A stretch of DNA of 64,000 nucleotides from an uncultured Tenacibaculum sp. (GCF_947498805.1 NZ_CANMLT010000002.1:372001-436000); one strand, 5' to 3'; positions 9,952 to 18,969 are shown, counted from the stretch's first letter. Program-made: numbers and translations. Notes: generated by a model from the sequence alone, not told the origin.

Positions 9952-10788
9952 ATGGAATTTCAGGAGAAAGTCATTACCTATAAAGACCGCATAGTTTTTA
10001 TAAAACTATCCATGCCTTCGTTTAATAGAACATTAAAACACTATGTTGAGGATGAAGCATGTTTTATGTTTGTAAATAAAGGAGAGGTTGGTGTTAGAAC
10101 TCCTGATGACTATTTAAAACTTAACAAAAACACAGCAATGATTGCGAAGTGTTTAAACTATTTCTTTGAGCCTAGTCAAAATAAAGAAATTTGTAATGAA
10201 GGAATTGAATCAGTAGGTGTTTTCTTGTATCCATCATTAGTGGAAGATTTATTTGATTTGGATATTTCTATATCCAATCACAGAAATGATTACAATGTAA
10301 AGCAGGTACAAGTTGATTTAATGTTAGATAATTTTAGACAAAGTATTGATATTCTTCTAGATAACCCTGAACTGGTAGACGATACCATGGTGAAACTGAA
10401 ATTAAAAGAATTTATCCAACTATTAGTCAAATCACAAAATGCACCTTCTCAATTAGATTTTTTAGCTGCCTTGTTTAAACCCAATGAAGTGGAGTTTAAG
10501 AAAGTCATTCAGCAAAATGTATATGCCAACCTTACCATCAAAGAACTTGCTTTATTAACTCATTTAAGCGAATCTTCATTTAAAAGAAAGTTCAAAGAGG
10601 TTTTTGATAAAAGTCCTAAAAAGTACTTGACTGAGAAAAAAGTAAAACGTGCAGCGGAATTATTAAAATCTAGTAAAGACCGTGTTTCTGAAATAGCCTA
10701 TGATGTGGGATTTGATTCTGTATCTACATTTAATAGAAACTTCACCTCTTTTTTCGGAAAATCTCCATCAGATTATCGTTTGAACTAA
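9952..10788 (+). CDS. AraC family transcriptional regulator
   Basis: The 278-aa protein has a cupin-like N-terminal half and a C-terminal double helix-turn-helix (residues about 180-278). The first HTH is LTIKELALLTHLSESSFKRKF. The second carries the AraC signature (VSEIAYDVGFDSVSTFNRNFTSFFGKSPSDYR). Its neighbours, a small membrane protein and a short-chain dehydrogenase just downstream, are its likely targets. The inducer is unknown. Confidence 0.9.
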   Translation: MEFQEKVITYKDRIVFIKLSMPSFNRTLKHYVEDEACFMFVNKGEVGVRTPDDYLKLNKNTAMIAKCLNYFFEPSQNKEICNEGIESVGVFLYPSLVEDLFDLDISISNHRNDYNVKQVQVDLMLDNFRQSIDILLDNPELVDDTMVKLKLKEFIQLLVKSQNAPSQLDFLAALFKPNEVEFKKVIQQNVYANLTIKELALLTHLSESSFKRKFKEVFDKSPKKYLTEKKVKRAAELLKSSKDRVSEIAYDVGFDSVSTFNRNFTSFFGKSPSDYRLN

Positions 10789-10868
10789 ATTGAGTAGTTT
10801 TTGACCTAAACCGCATTTCTTGTGGTTTTAATCCTTATGATCTTTGTATCAAATAAAAATACAAGGTC

Positions 10869-11270
10869 ATGAACACTACAAAAATTTTAAAAATCTATTT
10901 AACTATTTCGGGGTTAATTTTAACTGCTATAGGTAGTTTAACCAGCTTTAATCCAATTAATATTAAAGCTAATGAAGGCATTAATATAGCAGGAAATCCA
11001 AGTGCTTTAAATGATGTTCGTTCATTTGGAGTTCTTTTATTAGCAACTGCAATACTATTGTTTTTAGGAAGCTTTAAACTCTCCTTAACGAAGTCTGCAA
11101 ACATTGCAGCTTTTCTTCTATTTCTAGCACTGGGGCTTGGTAGACTTTTAAGTATCTTTTTAGATGGAATGCCTTCTGATGGTATGGTAAAAGCAACTGG
11201 ACTAGAAATTATTCTAGGACTAGTTGGACTTATCTTATTTAAACTTTACAACAAACAACAATCTTACTAA
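10869..11270 (+). CDS. DUF4345-like small membrane protein
   Basis: The 133-aa product has four predicted transmembrane segments (about residues 8-25, 53-70, 78-95 and 107-127) and the arrangement seen in DUF4345 proteins, including a conserved DVRSFGVLLLATAILLFLG segment. The function is unknown. It ends 10 nt before the short-chain dehydrogenase gene, so the two form an operon downstream of the AraC regulator. Confidence 0.72.
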   Translation: MNTTKILKIYLTISGLILTAIGSLTSFNPINIKANEGINIAGNPSALNDVRSFGVLLLATAILLFLGSFKLSLTKSANIAAFLLFLALGLGRLLSIFLDGMPSDGMVKATGLEIILGLVGLILFKLYNKQQSY

Positions 11271-11280
11271 AATTAAAAAA

Positions 11281-12201
11281 ATGAATACATCAATAATGAT
11301 AACAGGTGCCAATGCTGGAATTGGTAAGGAAACAGCAAGACAACTTGCTATGATTAAAACAACTAAGGTTATTTACCTAGCTTGTAGAAATTTGAAAAAA
11401 GCCGAAGTTGCAAAAAAGGAACTTGTAGAGGCTACTGGACGAGATATATTTAAAATTATACTCTTAGATGTGTCTAAACCAGAAACAGTAAAAAAAGCTG
11501 TTGCGCAATTAGAAAACCCTATAGACGCATTAATTATGAATGCTGGTGGAACGGGTGGAAAAACTCCTGAAAAGTTAACAAAAGAAGGTGTTACTGAATT
11601 AACAGCAAGTAATTTATTAGGCCATGTAGTATTAGTTAATGAATTAATAAAAGAAAATAAACTAAATAAAGTAGCCTTATTCGCAAGCTCTGAAGCTGCC
11701 CGAGGAATTAAGAAAATGGGAATGAAACGCCCTGACTTAAGTGACAATTCTGTAGAAGAATTTGTATCAATTTTTGACGGAACAAAATTTAAAGGAGATT
11801 TTGATCCCTTCCAAGTTTATGGCTGGATTAAGTATGGAGGAACACTTTGGATGAGTAATATGGCTGATAGGCACCTTAATATTAAATTTATTAGTATGAG
11901 TCCAGGAGGTACTAGAGGTACTAATGGAATGGATGATTTACCATTATTAAAAAGAACATTTTTAAAGCATATAGGAATGAAACTCATTATGCCTTTAATG
12001 GGAATGTCTCACTCTGTAGAAAAAGGAGCTAAACGCTTTGTAGATGGTATTAACAACCCAAAGTTTGAAAGTGGTGTATTTTATGCTAGTAAGGAAAATA
12101 TACTGACAGGTCCAGTAGTGAATCAAAATGCTATTTGGAAAGATTTAGACAATCCTATGATTCAAAAGAACGCTGCTATAGCTATTAATGGGTTTATTTA
12201 A
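11281..12201 (+). CDS. Short-chain dehydrogenase/reductase
   Basis: From the ATG at 11281 the product is 306 aa and begins MNTSIMITGANAGIGKETARQLA, the TGxxxGIG cofactor loop of SDR enzymes. An NAGG segment follows near residue 83, and the catalytic Ser pair and a Tyr-Gly-Trp-Ile-Lys (YxxxK) element sit near residue 180. An upstream in-frame ATG at 11224 overlaps the previous gene and adds residues without homology, so I reject it. Most closely it resembles protochlorophyllide-reductase-like SDRs; the substrate is unknown. Confidence 0.88.
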   Translation: MNTSIMITGANAGIGKETARQLAMIKTTKVIYLACRNLKKAEVAKKELVEATGRDIFKIILLDVSKPETVKKAVAQLENPIDALIMNAGGTGGKTPEKLTKEGVTELTASNLLGHVVLVNELIKENKLNKVALFASSEAARGIKKMGMKRPDLSDNSVEEFVSIFDGTKFKGDFDPFQVYGWIKYGGTLWMSNMADRHLNIKFISMSPGGTRGTNGMDDLPLLKRTFLKHIGMKLIMPLMGMSHSVEKGAKRFVDGINNPKFESGVFYASKENILTGPVVNQNAIWKDLDNPMIQKNAAIAINGFI

Positions 12202-12223
12202 GCATGCTTCATGCTAATAAAAT

Positions 12224-12256
12224 AAAAAGCGTACAAGTTGCTCTTGTACGCTTTTT
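12224..12256. terminator. Bidirectional terminator between convergent genes
   Basis: AAAAAGCGTACAAG / CTTGTACGCTTTTT hairpin with A/T tails on both sides, serving the dehydrogenase on the plus strand and the symporter on the minus strand. Confidence 0.85.
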
Positions 12257-12292
12257 ATATGTGTGTATATAATTTTCGTCATTAAAAACGAA

Positions 12293-13972
12293 TTAACTAT
12301 CTGTATCCATTGTTTTGCTTGGTAAAGCTAATTGAATTAGCATTGCTATAAGCATTACCAATCCACAGCCTAAAGCATTCAGCCATAAGTATGGCAACCA
12401 ATCGATATACCATACCCCAATAATAATTAGCTGAGTAATTATTGCAGCAATAAAAACCGCATTTCCTCTAATAAATTTAAAAAAGAAAGCTAATAAGAAA
12501 ATACCTAATACATTTCCATAGAAAATAGATCCAATAATATTTACTAACTGAATCAAATTATCAAATAGATTGGCCACACAAGCAACGAGAATCGCTAATA
12601 TTCCCCAACCCAAAGTAAACCACTTAGACATCTTTACAAAATGTTCATCTGAATATTCCTTAGTTACATTTCGTTTGTACAAATCAATAGCTGTAGTACT
12701 TGCTAATGCATTTAGTTCTGATGCCGTTGAAGACATAGCAGCAGATAAAATTACAGCGAGTAATAATCCTATTAGACCCTTAGGAAGGTTATTCAAGATA
12801 AAATGAATAAATACATAATCCTTATCATTCGTTTCAACTTGAGCATCTGCCTGTGTAATAATAGTTTTTGCTTTCTCTTTTAACGATTTATCTTCCTCGT
12901 TATATTGTTGCAATTGCGTAACATTTTCTTCAGATAATCCTTCAAAAATCAATGCTTTCTTTCGTTCCTCTATAACACGATGCCTATTTTCCAACTCAGC
13001 ATAAGCAGCAATAGTTTCTTGATTTGAATTCGCAATGGCCTCGCCTGCTTTTGGATTAAAGTTTAATGGAGATGCATTGAATTGATAAAACACAAACACC
13101 ATAACTCCTACCAAAAGAATGAAAAATTGCATTGGCACTTTTAACAATCCATTAAATATCAAACCTAATTGACTTTCTCTAACAGATTTCCCTGATAAAT
13201 AACGTTGCACCTGACTTTGGTCCGTTCCAAAATAAGAAAGCATTAAAAAAGTACCTCCTAAAATACCCGTCCAAACCGTATAACGATTGTTTAAATCCCA
13301 AGAAAAATCTAATACTTGCATCTTATCAGAAGCTCCTGCTATTTCCAATGCTTTAGAAAAGGTTATTCCATCTGGTAAATATTGTAAGATAATATAAAAC
13401 GCTATAAACATTCCAGCGAAAATTACCGCCATTTGTTGCTTTTGCGTTACACTTACTGCCTTAGTACCTCCAGAAACTGTATAAATAATTACTAGAACAC
13501 CAATAATAACGTTTAAGGTAATTAAATCCCATCCCAATACTGCAGACAATATAATTGCTGGTGCAAAAATGGTAATTCCAGCTGCTAGACCTCTTTGAAT
13601 TAAGAATAAAATTGCTGTTAGTGTTCTTGTTTTTTTATCAAATCTTCCTTCAAGGTATTCATAAGCAGTATATACTTTGAGCTTATGATAAATAGGAATA
13701 AACACTAAGCAAATGATTACCATTGCAATTGGCAATCCAAAATAAAACTGGACAAAGCCCATTCCACTATGAAAAGCCTGTCCAGGTGTAGATAAAAAAG
13801 TGATGGCACTTGCTTGAGTTGCCATTACCGACAAACCAATAGTCCACCACTTTGAGTCATTTCCTCCTTTTATATATTCTTCAACATTTTTGCTTCCTCT
13901 TGTCTTCCAAACTCCGTATAAAACAATAAACGATAGTGTTATTGATAATACAATCCAGTCTAATCCTTGCAT
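12293..13972 (-). CDS. Sodium:solute symporter (SSS family)
   Basis: The 559-aa polytopic protein has about 13-14 hydrophobic segments and SSS hallmarks: the start LDWIVLSITLSFIVLYGVW, GLSVMATQASAITFLSTPGQAF near residue 45, and GTDQSQVQRYLSGKS near residue 250. A long hydrophilic insertion around residues 318-385 (HRVIEERKKALIFEGLSEEN and following) interrupts the membrane domain, as in some Bacteroidota members. The substrate is unpredictable; sugars, sialic acid and solutes are all transported by relatives. It is the third gene of a minus-strand run, 3 nt after a tiny membrane-peptide ORF. Confidence 0.9.
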   Translation of the reverse strand: MQGLDWIVLSITLSFIVLYGVWKTRGSKNVEEYIKGGNDSKWWTIGLSVMATQASAITFLSTPGQAFHSGMGFVQFYFGLPIAMVIICLVFIPIYHKLKVYTAYEYLEGRFDKKTRTLTAILFLIQRGLAAGITIFAPAIILSAVLGWDLITLNVIIGVLVIIYTVSGGTKAVSVTQKQQMAVIFAGMFIAFYIILQYLPDGITFSKALEIAGASDKMQVLDFSWDLNNRYTVWTGILGGTFLMLSYFGTDQSQVQRYLSGKSVRESQLGLIFNGLLKVPMQFFILLVGVMVFVFYQFNASPLNFNPKAGEAIANSNQETIAAYAELENRHRVIEERKKALIFEGLSEENVTQLQQYNEEDKSLKEKAKTIITQADAQVETNDKDYVFIHFILNNLPKGLIGLLLAVILSAAMSSTASELNALASTTAIDLYKRNVTKEYSDEHFVKMSKWFTLGWGILAILVACVANLFDNLIQLVNIIGSIFYGNVLGIFLLAFFFKFIRGNAVFIAAIITQLIIIGVWYIDWLPYLWLNALGCGLVMLIAMLIQLALPSKTMDTDS

Positions 13973-13975
13973 AGT

Positions 13976-14083
13976 TTAGTGCGTATATATGTTAGTTATT
14001 ATATAAAAGAATGCGATGTACAATACATTTGCTAGTAACACCAAGGTGTATTCTTTTTTCCATATATACTTTTGAGGCTGCAT
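13976..14083 (-). CDS. Small single-pass membrane peptide (35 aa)
   Basis: A 36-codon ORF (ATG at 14083, TAA at 13978-13976) fits exactly between the lipoprotein gene and the symporter, with a 19-nt gap before it and 3 nt after it. The peptide starts MQPQKYIWKKEYTLVLLANV and continues with a hydrophobic stretch, so it reads as a basic N-terminal tail followed by one transmembrane helix. The tight packing supports real translation and coupling to the symporter. The role is unknown; a small accessory subunit of the symporter is the obvious guess. Confidence 0.65.
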   Translation of the reverse strand: MQPQKYIWKKEYTLVLLANVLYIAFFYIITNIYTH

Positions 14084-14102
14084 AGGTAGTTGATTTTAAG
14101 GG

Positions 14103-14861
14103 TTATTGTTTTGGTTTTTCAAAAAAACTGTCTGCCAATGGCGCTTGACTAATTAAAGGTAGTGAAAATTGAATTGGATCACGTGCCGGTTCAGTCGGAT
14201 TACCATTGTCATCTTTTTGGTACCAAGTTATAGATTTTGGTAATACAAAACCGTTAACATTTTCCCAATCATTATAACGAATCAAATTAAACTTCTCTGA
14301 TGGTTTCTTAGAAAAATAAGTTACTGTATATCCTAACCAAGCCATTTCCTTAGTTTCTGGGTTATAGTAGATGTAATAATTATCATCTGGTGAAGTACCT
14401 ATATTTGCTTCATAAGAAATTTTAAATCCAGGATAACTTACTCCTTCAAATACCAAAGGTTTTGCTTCCGAATAAATAATACCATCATCTGCTAATACAA
14501 ATGGCATTGCATAAAAATAGAAATATAAGTTATAGTAAAATTCTTTGTTTCCTTTAAAAGCTGTGGTGTCTTGTTGATGTACCCAAATCTCCTTTCCATC
14601 AAACCCTAAAGAATAGTCTTTCGCATTAATTACCGCTCTTCTAGATGGTAAATCCACAGTATGCTCTTCTTCATTAATTCCAAATGAAAGAGTTTTAGCA
14701 TCTCTCCAATTTTTTATACCACCATGCTTCTCAAATACATCTCCTAAAGCTGCTGGAAATTTTTCTTGTACTTCTTCCTTTTTAACAGTTTCTTTTTTGA
14801 CCTCTTTTTTACAAGCAATAGCAATGAATGCAATAGTTACAAATAAAATTATTTTTTTCAT
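14103..14861 (-). CDS. Lipoprotein, DUF6503-like
   Basis: The 252-aa product has a lipoprotein signal (MKKIILFVTIAFIAIACKK, lipobox Cys at residue 17) followed by a Lys/Glu-rich linker. The folded part starts near residue 35 (ALGDVFEKHGGIKNWRDAKT) and looks like a LolA/outer-membrane lipoprotein-type beta sheet, matching what I recall of DUF6503. It is the first gene of the operon with the 35-aa peptide and the symporter. No catalytic residues are evident. Confidence 0.72.
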   Translation of the reverse strand: MKKIILFVTIAFIAIACKKEVKKETVKKEEVQEKFPAALGDVFEKHGGIKNWRDAKTLSFGINEEEHTVDLPSRRAVINAKDYSLGFDGKEIWVHQQDTTAFKGNKEFYYNLYFYFYAMPFVLADDGIIYSEAKPLVFEGVSYPGFKISYEANIGTSPDDNYYIYYNPETKEMAWLGYTVTYFSKKPSEKFNLIRYNDWENVNGFVLPKSITWYQKDDNGNPTEPARDPIQFSLPLISQAPLADSFFEKPKQ

Positions 14862-14920
14862 GGTTGTTATTAGTTTAGTTAGCTTGGTCGTAATTACTCT
14901 ATAAAATTACATTTAAAAAT

Positions 14921-14953
14921 AAAAACTCTTTGAACCGAATTCAAAGAGTTTTT
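14921..14953 (-). terminator. Terminator after the peroxidase gene
   Basis: On the minus strand AAAAACTCTTTGAA / TTCAAAGAGTTTTT form a hairpin with a T tail, just downstream of the stop at 14974. Confidence 0.8.
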
Positions 14954-14973
14954 AACACAGTTATTAGTATGTA

Positions 14974-16770
14974 CTAATAGTTATCGCTCAAGCTTTTCAT
15001 AAAAACAACAATATCAGATACTTCTTGATCTGTTAAGTTCAATTCATCCGGTGGTAATGTTTGATTATCTAGATGAAAACCTAAACCTATTCCCCCTCCT
15101 TTATTATAAAAATCAACAACTTCTTCCAAGGTTTGATAGGTACCATTATGCATATAAGGAGCTGTTTCTTTTATGTTTCTAACTGTAGGGGTTTTAAAAA
15201 AATGCTTACGTTCTTCCGTCTTAAACAACTCATACCTTCCCAAATCATCATCCAATTTGCTTTGTTTTAAGTTCGGAACTCCAATAGATTCTAATTCACT
15301 CTCTAAAAAATTTGGAGGCACTGTTCCATTAAATACAGGAGGAAAATGACAGGTGGCACATTTCGCTTTTCCTGTAAAAAGATTAAATCCGTTCACTTCT
15401 TGACTGGTCAATGTCTTCTCTACTCCATTTATATTCCTATCAAATTTAGAGTTAAACATGTTCAACGTTCGAATATAATTTGCAATCGCATTTCGTATCG
15501 TAAAATCAGTTACTTTACCATACAAGCTAGTAAATTCATTTTTATAAAAAGGATCTTTTTTAACCGTTTCAAGCAATTCTTTTAAATTACTATGAAACTC
15601 AACTTTATTGGTAACTACACCAACTATTTGGCCTTCTAAACTCCCTGCTCTTCCATCATGGAAAAAAGACTTTTGCAATGAAGCATAAGTTAAGGTTGGT
15701 GAATTTCTCGTTTGATTTTCAAAGGCAATTCTCCCATCTGTAAACGCCTTGTTTTGATCATGACAGGTGGTGCAGCTCATTTTAGTATCTTTCGATAAAC
15801 GCTTATCGTTAAACAGTCGTTTCCCTAATACTACTTTCTTACTAAAATTTTCTTTTTCTAAATGATGATAATCTGAAAAAAAAACGATGTTAAACGTTTC
15901 TTTAGAAAACAATGAAGTTATGTTGTTATTAAAAGCCATCGTTAAAGGAAATTTTACTTTCCAATTATTGGCAGTTTCCTTCAATAAAACCAATTGCTTA
16001 TGCGTATGCTCTTGAATAAAATTGTACCTATTAAAATCATTAAAACTCCCTTTTAGAATTCTGATAGTTTTATTTATTTCTAAAAGCCAATCTTTAAGTA
16101 ACTCTTTATTCGAAAAGCTCGAATCATACTGTTCTAGAATAAATTGAATCGTTTCGTAATTTAATTTAGCCTCTTTTAATGATTGCTCAAGTATGGGTGA
16201 ATCAAAGCCTGTAACACCTAATAAAGCTACTCTCGCTAAAGCATCACGAAGTAACCATAAAACATGATACTCTTTAAGATATAGTTTGTTGTTAACTGTT
16301 ACTAATTTTAACCTATTATTCGTTTTTAGTACAACGTCATTTAACTCTTTTGTATCTATATCTTCCTCTCCAAACAGTATTTCTTCAATTACCTGAAAAC
16401 CAAAAGGGTTTCGTATTTTAATATCCGTAGCATCTTCTTCTTCAACTTTTAAAATATTGGGAGCATTTAAACTTTTATAATTCTCTTTATCAGCAAAAGC
16501 TAAGATAGGTTCTACTAGTTTAAATTCTCTACGAGCGTTTAGATAATACTGTTGTTTTTCCTCCAGAGTATAACTACTATACAGCTTATTTAGCTCAAGA
16601 ATACAGTTATTTAGATGGTTCGTATAATAAGCCTGCAACGCTTCTAGTCTTTGGTTGCTTTCTTTCTTTACATATACCTCTTTTTTATGTGTATTGCAGC
16701 CAATTGTAAATACTAGAAAAAGACACATAATGCTATGTGCCTTTATTACTTTATTATAAAGGTGTTTCAT
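14974..16770 (-). CDS. Imelysin-like/di-haem cytochrome c peroxidase fusion lipoprotein
   Basis: The 598-aa protein carries a lipoprotein signal (LFLVFTIGCN) and an N-terminal helical region of about 270 residues resembling imelysin (RREFKLVEPILAFADKENYKS, NPFGFQVIEEILFG). A C-terminal MauG/CcpA-type di-haem peroxidase domain follows. Two c-type haem sites are visible, MSCTTCHD near residue 335 and AKCATCHF near residue 475, with FFHDGRAGSLEGQ between them. It would act in the periplasm on peroxide or another oxidisable target. Its ATG overlaps the stop of the upstream PhoX-like gene (TAATG), so the two are coupled. Confidence 0.88.
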   Translation of the reverse strand: MKHLYNKVIKAHSIMCLFLVFTIGCNTHKKEVYVKKESNQRLEALQAYYTNHLNNCILELNKLYSSYTLEEKQQYYLNARREFKLVEPILAFADKENYKSLNAPNILKVEEEDATDIKIRNPFGFQVIEEILFGEEDIDTKELNDVVLKTNNRLKLVTVNNKLYLKEYHVLWLLRDALARVALLGVTGFDSPILEQSLKEAKLNYETIQFILEQYDSSFSNKELLKDWLLEINKTIRILKGSFNDFNRYNFIQEHTHKQLVLLKETANNWKVKFPLTMAFNNNITSLFSKETFNIVFFSDYHHLEKENFSKKVVLGKRLFNDKRLSKDTKMSCTTCHDQNKAFTDGRIAFENQTRNSPTLTYASLQKSFFHDGRAGSLEGQIVGVVTNKVEFHSNLKELLETVKKDPFYKNEFTSLYGKVTDFTIRNAIANYIRTLNMFNSKFDRNINGVEKTLTSQEVNGFNLFTGKAKCATCHFPPVFNGTVPPNFLESELESIGVPNLKQSKLDDDLGRYELFKTEERKHFFKTPTVRNIKETAPYMHNGTYQTLEEVVDFYNKGGGIGLGFHLDNQTLPPDELNLTDQEVSDIVVFMKSLSDNY

Positions 16771-18269
16771 TATCTATCTAACCCTTGAATAACATATAAT
16801 TGACTTCCTTCTTTTCTTGAACCATCTACAATGTTTGCTGTTGGATCTGTAAACGCACTTCCATCTGCTGGTTCCCAACCATGGTTTTGAGTAATTAAAA
16901 GAAATGTTTTGTCTTTACCAATGGTCTCAGAAATATCTATCATACCAGTAATTTCCCATGCTTTAGAAGTTCTCCCATAGTTTTGAGCAGCAGCTGCTAC
17001 TTGATCACACTCTAATACTTTCTTTAACTCCCCTGTATTTAAATTGTATTGATATAAACTTGCATAATGATTCTTCTCTCCATCAAAATATCCATTAGGA
17101 TCTTCTTGAATGTATGCATAGTTTTCTGTAACCAATATATTATCTGGACTATGAAAAGCCTTTGCTTTCCCATCTAATTTATCTCCATCTAAAACACAAG
17201 TAATTTTTGCACCTCCTGTTGGATCATTTTCATTCAATACTACCTTATAAATACGTCCGTAGATTGTTCCTTTACCTACTAAACCATCTTTTTTACGACC
17301 AGTAACACAAAAATAGATTTCTCGGTTATTGCTAGCTGAACCTCTTCTCCAATCAATATCTTCTAAACGAGAGAATCCCATTACCCCTTTTGTCTTAGCT
17401 TCAGCATCTAATAAATCAATATTTTTTTCGGTTAATTCAACAAAAGAAGCATTATATGTCTTTCCTTCTTCCATGTCCATTTCATAAGAAATACCAGCAT
17501 CGGTAACCTTTAATCCATATAATTTACCTCCATCTAAATCTCCTCTATTTCCAACATACATTCCTAGTTGACCAGAAGGTACCTCATTATCTGAATGATC
17601 ATCTCCAATAAATACCACTGTTTTACCAGCATAAGCATCTTTACCAATAGCCACAGCATTTTCTGTAGACCATTGCCCTAAAGCTGTTAACATTCGTGCA
17701 GTACTTGCAGATTGTTTCATATCGTTACTCTTTGATGCAGTTTCAAAACTTACTTTTTTATATGGATCCGTTACAAAAACTCCTTTTGAAGCTCCTCCCC
17801 ATTCTCCTCCAGATAAATACAACGGACCAAATCCGTGTTCTTCAGGAGTAATTAAAGATCCAGAACATTGTGCAGTAGCAGCAGTTGCCAAAGCGTTTAC
17901 TATATACTCTCCTTCTACAGGTTTAAATGTTTTATCTAATTTGATTCTTGCAATCGCATAATCTGCCTCAATATTATTTATTAAAGTAAAAGATCCGTCA
18001 TTTTCACGTAACAAACCTGCTCCATCGGCCATAGAACCGTATATAAAATTCGGAGCATCGCTTAACTGATCTTCAGAAGATAATAATGGATATACCTTTA
18101 CTCCAGAAAATCCAGATTCTAATTTTAAGAAGTTAGGTGTTTTAGAATGTGCTTTCAGTTCTATGTTTTGTCCATTGTTATTTTTAGGAGATTCTTCTGA
18201 TGATTCACATCCTATGAATACGCACGATAAACAAACAGTAGTAACTGCTACTTTTAATAAATGTTTCAT
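16770..18269 (-). CDS. PhoX-like (DUF839) lipoprotein
   Basis: The 499-aa product has a lipoprotein signal (CVFIGCESSEES, Cys about residue 21) and a large beta-rich domain resembling the DUF839/PhoX family, whose studied members are Ca/Fe-dependent alkaline phosphatases with a beta-propeller fold. Supporting segments are LYLSGGEWGG, FIGDDHSDNEVPSGQLGMYVGN and HSPDNILVTENYAYIQEDPNGYF. The cluster of acidic residues in the latter two fits metal sites. Enzymatic identity is unproven. It is the promoter-proximal gene of the two-gene unit with the peroxidase fusion. Confidence 0.82.
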   Translation of the reverse strand: MKHLLKVAVTTVCLSCVFIGCESSEESPKNNNGQNIELKAHSKTPNFLKLESGFSGVKVYPLLSSEDQLSDAPNFIYGSMADGAGLLRENDGSFTLINNIEADYAIARIKLDKTFKPVEGEYIVNALATAATAQCSGSLITPEEHGFGPLYLSGGEWGGASKGVFVTDPYKKVSFETASKSNDMKQSASTARMLTALGQWSTENAVAIGKDAYAGKTVVFIGDDHSDNEVPSGQLGMYVGNRGDLDGGKLYGLKVTDAGISYEMDMEEGKTYNASFVELTEKNIDLLDAEAKTKGVMGFSRLEDIDWRRGSASNNREIYFCVTGRKKDGLVGKGTIYGRIYKVVLNENDPTGGAKITCVLDGDKLDGKAKAFHSPDNILVTENYAYIQEDPNGYFDGEKNHYASLYQYNLNTGELKKVLECDQVAAAAQNYGRTSKAWEITGMIDISETIGKDKTFLLITQNHGWEPADGSAFTDPTANIVDGSRKEGSQLYVIQGLDR

Positions 18270-18531
18270 TGTGTTGATTTTGTAGTTTTTGTTCTTTTTT
18301 ACATTTGCAAAACAACACTTAGTAGATTAACTAAATTTTATTGGAATATTAAAAAGGGTTCATTAAATAGTTAAGAAGGTTAAGCCAATATAAACTCATT
18401 TCTTCATAGCTAAACTTATATCATTCTAAAAATCAAAACATTTACTTTTTAAAGAAAATGCTAAACATAAGTATGATTAACATATAAAAAACATAAAGTA
18501 TAAACTGTATTAACATATAAATAACTGGTAT
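18270..18531. other. Intergenic, upstream of the PhoX-like gene
   Basis: Very AT-rich (runs of ATAAA and TATAAA) with no ORF over 30 codons that looks coding. It holds the promoter region of the PhoX-like gene on the minus strand and the tail of the minus-strand RNA at 18532. No other structure was seen. Confidence 0.5.
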
Positions 18532-18558
18532 AAAAAAAACGTCCCCCTACAGACGTTT
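18532..18558 (-). terminator. Terminator of the minus-strand small RNA
   Basis: AAACGTC / GACGTTT stem with a G-rich loop and eight T on the minus strand. Confidence 0.8.
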
Positions 18559-18687
18559 GTTTTTTGCTTTTACTTTGGTTAGAGTAAAATCTTCATTTTG
18601 TTTTCTTTTCATATTGATTTTCCCGAGCGACGAAGAGTTTTAAGAACTTTTCGACCTTATTGCTAAGGCTTTAAATTTTAACCAAGT
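18532..18687 (-). ncRNA. Candidate structured small RNA of about 155 nt
   Basis: On the minus strand a perfect -7 element (TATTTTTG, 18695-18688) is followed at once by a foldable transcript. The closing stem is ACTTGGTTA (18687-18679) with TAACCAAAGT (18581-18572), one A bulged. Inside it are a CCTTA-GCAA-TAAGG hairpin with a GNRA loop, a CGAAAAGTT/AACTCTTCG hairpin with one mismatch, and an AAAATC/GATTTT pair. It ends in an AAACGTC/GACGTTT terminator with eight T. There is no convincing ORF. Flavobacteria have a variant 6S RNA (6S-Flavo) of similar size, but I cannot confirm identity. Confidence 0.6.
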
Positions 18688-18695
18688 CAAAAATA
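18688..18695 (-). promoter_or_regulatory. -7 promoter element of the minus-strand small RNA
   Basis: TATTTTTG on the minus strand matches the Bacteroidota TAnnTTTG consensus exactly and lies just 5' of the closing stem of the RNA. The -33 TTTG element is not clearly present. Confidence 0.55.
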
Positions 18696-18849
18696 CAACC
18701 ACAATTTTTAAGACTGGTAGTTGTTTCACTTACTTTTAGTAGGTGATTCACGTACTTTTTACGTTTTTTTCAAAAAACACTCGCATTATTTTTTTGAAAA
18801 ATGAGAAAAATCATAGGATTCTAACTTTTTTCGTATATTCGTTGTACAA

Positions 18850-18969
18850 ATGAAAACAGATAATTTACATATGCAATCACAATCTTGGAGAGAAGTATCT
18901 CTTAACAAGTTCCGCGGGGCTATTACTGCTTCGAGCCGGAAACGGACGCTATATGTGAGTTTTTATTAA
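18850..18969 (+). CDS. Possible 39-aa leader peptide within the structured RNA
   Basis: An ATG at 18850 opens 39 codons ending TAA at 18969 (a second in-frame ATG is at 18871). The peptide is basic in its second half (NKFRGAITASSRKRTLY). Codons CGC, GGG, CGG and ACG are atypical for this AT-rich genome, so the base composition may reflect RNA structure rather than protein. It could be a leader peptide whose translation sets the fold, or chance. Its middle loosely resembles that of the ORF at 19302 (both have R-G-[AV] followed by Ser and Arg-rich residues). Confidence 0.3.
   Translation: MKTDNLHMQSQSWREVSLNKFRGAITASSRKRTLYVSFY

Noticed and set aside
11224..11280. Upstream ATG for the short-chain dehydrogenase
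   Set aside because: It overlaps the upstream membrane-protein gene and adds residues without family resemblance; the ATG at 11281 starts right before the cofactor loop.
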